In this document: positions 53,250-54,689 of the stretch, piece after piece | Layout of the letters: every line of letters starts with the position of its first letter | Numbering within the stretch: the first letter of the stretch is position 1 | Assembly (NCBI GenBank): GCA_000437435.1 | Contig: FR899622.1 | Coordinates: forward strand, 21,219 to 75,907 | DNA from: Clostridium sp. CAG:768 | Lineage (GTDB): Bacteria; Cyanobacteriota; Vampirovibrionia; Gastranaerophilales; Gastranaerophilaceae | Length of the DNA: 54,689 nt | Reading direction: 5' to 3' | Program-made: the position numbers and the translations under genes | The notes under the pieces: model-generated | Seen by the model: only the letters and a program-made list of their open reading frames with translations | The model's database searches: none | Told to the model about the DNA's origin: nothing

Positions 53250-54086
53250 ATGGCTACTGATTTTCTAACAAGTTATGATTATTATTCAAGCAGACGTGAT
53301 ATGGAAGTTATATCAAACATCGTAGAATCTTTAAAAAAGATTCTTGAAGAAGATAAATTACAACCACAACCGTTATTTTTAAAAACGTCTGAAAATCTTA
53401 TTCTTAATATCGCAAGAAAAGTAGTACAAGAAAAAAAGAAAACTTTTTTAATTGGGATTACAGGAGAAAGTGCATCCGGTAAAACTGTGTTCGTTGATAA
53501 TACAATTAAAGCATGTGTGAAAGAAAAAAAAGAAGGAATATACACAGTTATTCGATGTGATGATTATTATAAGGATACCTCAAAAGAATTACAAGAAGCA
53601 GGCAGCTATGAAGCGCTGTTCAAAACAGGATTTAGTTTTGATACCCCTGATGTAATTGACTTGGAGTTAATGAAAAAACATCTAATGAAACTAAAATCAG
53701 GAGTACAAATTACCTCACCAAAATATGACTTTGTAACTTGCGTATCAGATCCTAACGGAGATGTCAAAAAGCCTGCTAAAGTGGTATTAACAGAAGGGTT
53801 ATATGTCCTAAATGAAGGCGTTAGAGATATTATGGACGTAAAAGTCTATGTATTTACACCATTAGAAGTAATCAAAGAAAGATGGTATAAAAGAGCTGCA
53901 CTAAGAGGTAAAACAGGAACTGCAGCTGATTTACAATTCCAAGATGTAAATAGAACTGCTCAAAAATACATAAGACCTGCTTATCAAATCTCTGATGCAG
54001 TAATAAATGGTATGGTATCTCAAGAATACATTCAAGAAATTACTGATAAGATATTTAATACACTTAAAAATATTGTTGAATATTAA
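53250..54086 (+). CDS. Uridine kinase/phosphoribulokinase-family P-loop kinase
   Basis: The 278-residue protein has Walker A GITGESASGKT (about residues 68-78), the base-binding CDDYYKD motif, SFDTPDVIDLELM, TSPKYDF and VVLTEGLYVL (Walker B-like). This matches uridine kinase (udk) order, with an N-terminal extension of about 60 helical residues. Uridine/cytidine phosphorylation is likely; other P-loop sugar kinases of the family are possible. GAGGGA precedes the ATG. Prepilin gene 2 starts 12 nt after its stop and may be co-transcribed. Confidence 0.86.
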   Translation: MATDFLTSYDYYSSRRDMEVISNIVESLKKILEEDKLQPQPLFLKTSENLILNIARKVVQEKKKTFLIGITGESASGKTVFVDNTIKACVKEKKEGIYTVIRCDDYYKDTSKELQEAGSYEALFKTGFSFDTPDVIDLELMKKHLMKLKSGVQITSPKYDFVTCVSDPNGDVKKPAKVVLTEGLYVLNEGVRDIMDVKVYVFTPLEVIKERWYKRAALRGKTGTAADLQFQDVNRTAQKYIRPAYQISDAVINGMVSQEYIQEITDKIFNTLKNIVEY

Positions 54087-54098
54087 AAGGAGGTTAAA

Positions 54099-54689
54099 AT
54101 GTATAAACAAGAAGCTTTGAGATTGCCCCCCCCCCGAGAAACTCTTATATAGCTAAGATTTCTAGACTTAAAATTTGCAATATTAAAAAAGCATTCACAC
54201 TAGCAGAAGTCTTAATTACATTAGGTATTGTTGGGGTAATTGTTGCAATGACTATTCCGACATTAATATCTAAATATCAAGAAAAAGTCACAATAAGCAA
54301 ACTCAAGAAAGTATATTCAATTTTACAAACTGCTTATACAGCAGCAGAAGCGGAATATGGGAAACCAAGATATTGGACAGAAACAACAGATGAAACAAAA
54401 GAAAATAACATAGCTGCTTGGAACATTTTATCAAAATACATTACAAATAAAAAAGATTGCAGCTCTCGAGGTTCAAAATGTTTTTCTAGTATATATTACA
54501 ACTTAAAAGGTGAAAATATTAATAGTTCAGTTGAATGGCAAGATTTTAATAAAATACAATTACCTGATGGTATTTCAATTTTTGCAACTATAAATTGGCT
54601 TAGATTTCCATCTTCATTAAATGGATACTGGCCTGTAGGAACAATTCATGTTGATCTAAATGGATCTAAAGGACCTAACGTAGTAGGGA
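54099..54689 (+). CDS. Type IV prepilin-like protein 2 (partial), frame-switched by a C10 tract
   Basis: The ATG at 54099 has an AAGGAGG site. The frame reads MYKQEALRLPPPRETLI and stops at 54150-54152. The prepilin signal KKAFTLAEVLITLGIVG begins at 54185 in the other frame, which is open from the C tract to the window end. Adding one C or losing two restores continuity, exactly as in prepilin gene 1. The pilin frame has no start codon between the tract and the signal. The visible mature part has the long N-terminal helix, a Cys pair (KKDCSSRGSKCFSS) and a VDLNGSKGPN block near the edge. The gene continues past the window. Confidence 0.8.
54126..54135 (+). repeat. Homopolymeric C10 tract
   Basis: Ten consecutive C residues at codon 10 of prepilin gene 2, the same length and codon position as the tract at 48458. 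Confidence 0.95.

Overview
This is a low-GC, densely coded bacterial chromosome segment that most resembles the gut branch of the non-photosynthetic Cyanobacteriota (Vampirovibrionia/Melainabacteria, Gastranaerophilales type). The attribution is an inference. It rests on prepilin N-termini of the form KKAFTLAEVLIT, cyanobacteria-like proteins (CsaB, a Ski2-type helicase, a RecG of about 800 residues, a Tic20-like membrane protein, a truncated Orn/Lys/Arg-decarboxylase-fold enzyme), many lineage-specific hypothetical proteins and AT-rich intergenic DNA. No rRNA, CRISPR array, integrase or insertion sequence was seen.

Layout. 1-2.0 kb: glutaredoxin and a hybrid-cluster-protein relative that has lost most metal ligands. 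1.9-2.8 kb: rpsG and rpsL on the minus strand, with a structured leader. 3-9.2 kb: membrane-anchored hypothetical, LeuD-like subunit, a histidine-phosphatase-fold protein without its catalytic His, B12-binding radical SAM protein, AI-2E-type permease, coiled-coil protein, thrB. 9.3-17 kb: MnmC-like methyltransferase, two flavoproteins, an orphan sugar permease, phosphohexomutase, small hypotheticals. 17.2-20 kb: rpsE-rpmD-rplO-secY. 20-27 kb: PilZ protein, PLP enzyme, a 652-aa protein behind a sigma-28/sigma-D-like promoter, a polytopic membrane protein, patatin. 27.3 kb: tRNA-Leu(UAA), without intron. 27.5-38 kb: EF-hand protein, csaB-KDG kinase-eda, CHASE2 adenylate cyclase, recG, two paralogous glycine-rich proteins. 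38-48.4 kb: rpiB, rsfS, TPR, Tic20-like, NAGPA-type glycosidase, helicase, serS, TMEM43-like protein. 48.4-54.7 kb: two prepilin genes each interrupted by a ten-C tract, NAD-type isocitrate dehydrogenase, two glycine-zipper proteins, a uridine-kinase-like enzyme.

Three patterns link the accessory genes. (1) Two pilin-like genes share a near-identical 5' block with a C10 tract, and both are out of frame in the same way. Neither has a usable start codon between the tract and the prepilin signal, so expression needs tract-length change, transcriptional slippage or -1 frameshifting. (2) A promoter-like signature, GCAATT-N13-ATACTTTATATAT, precedes four scattered unusual proteins exactly, and two more in weaker form. 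(3) Several genes have a -10 box 6-7 nt before the start codon, predicting leaderless mRNAs. A PilZ protein and a cyclase are also present, so a switchable cell-surface programme is a reasonable hypothesis, but the sequence does not prove it.
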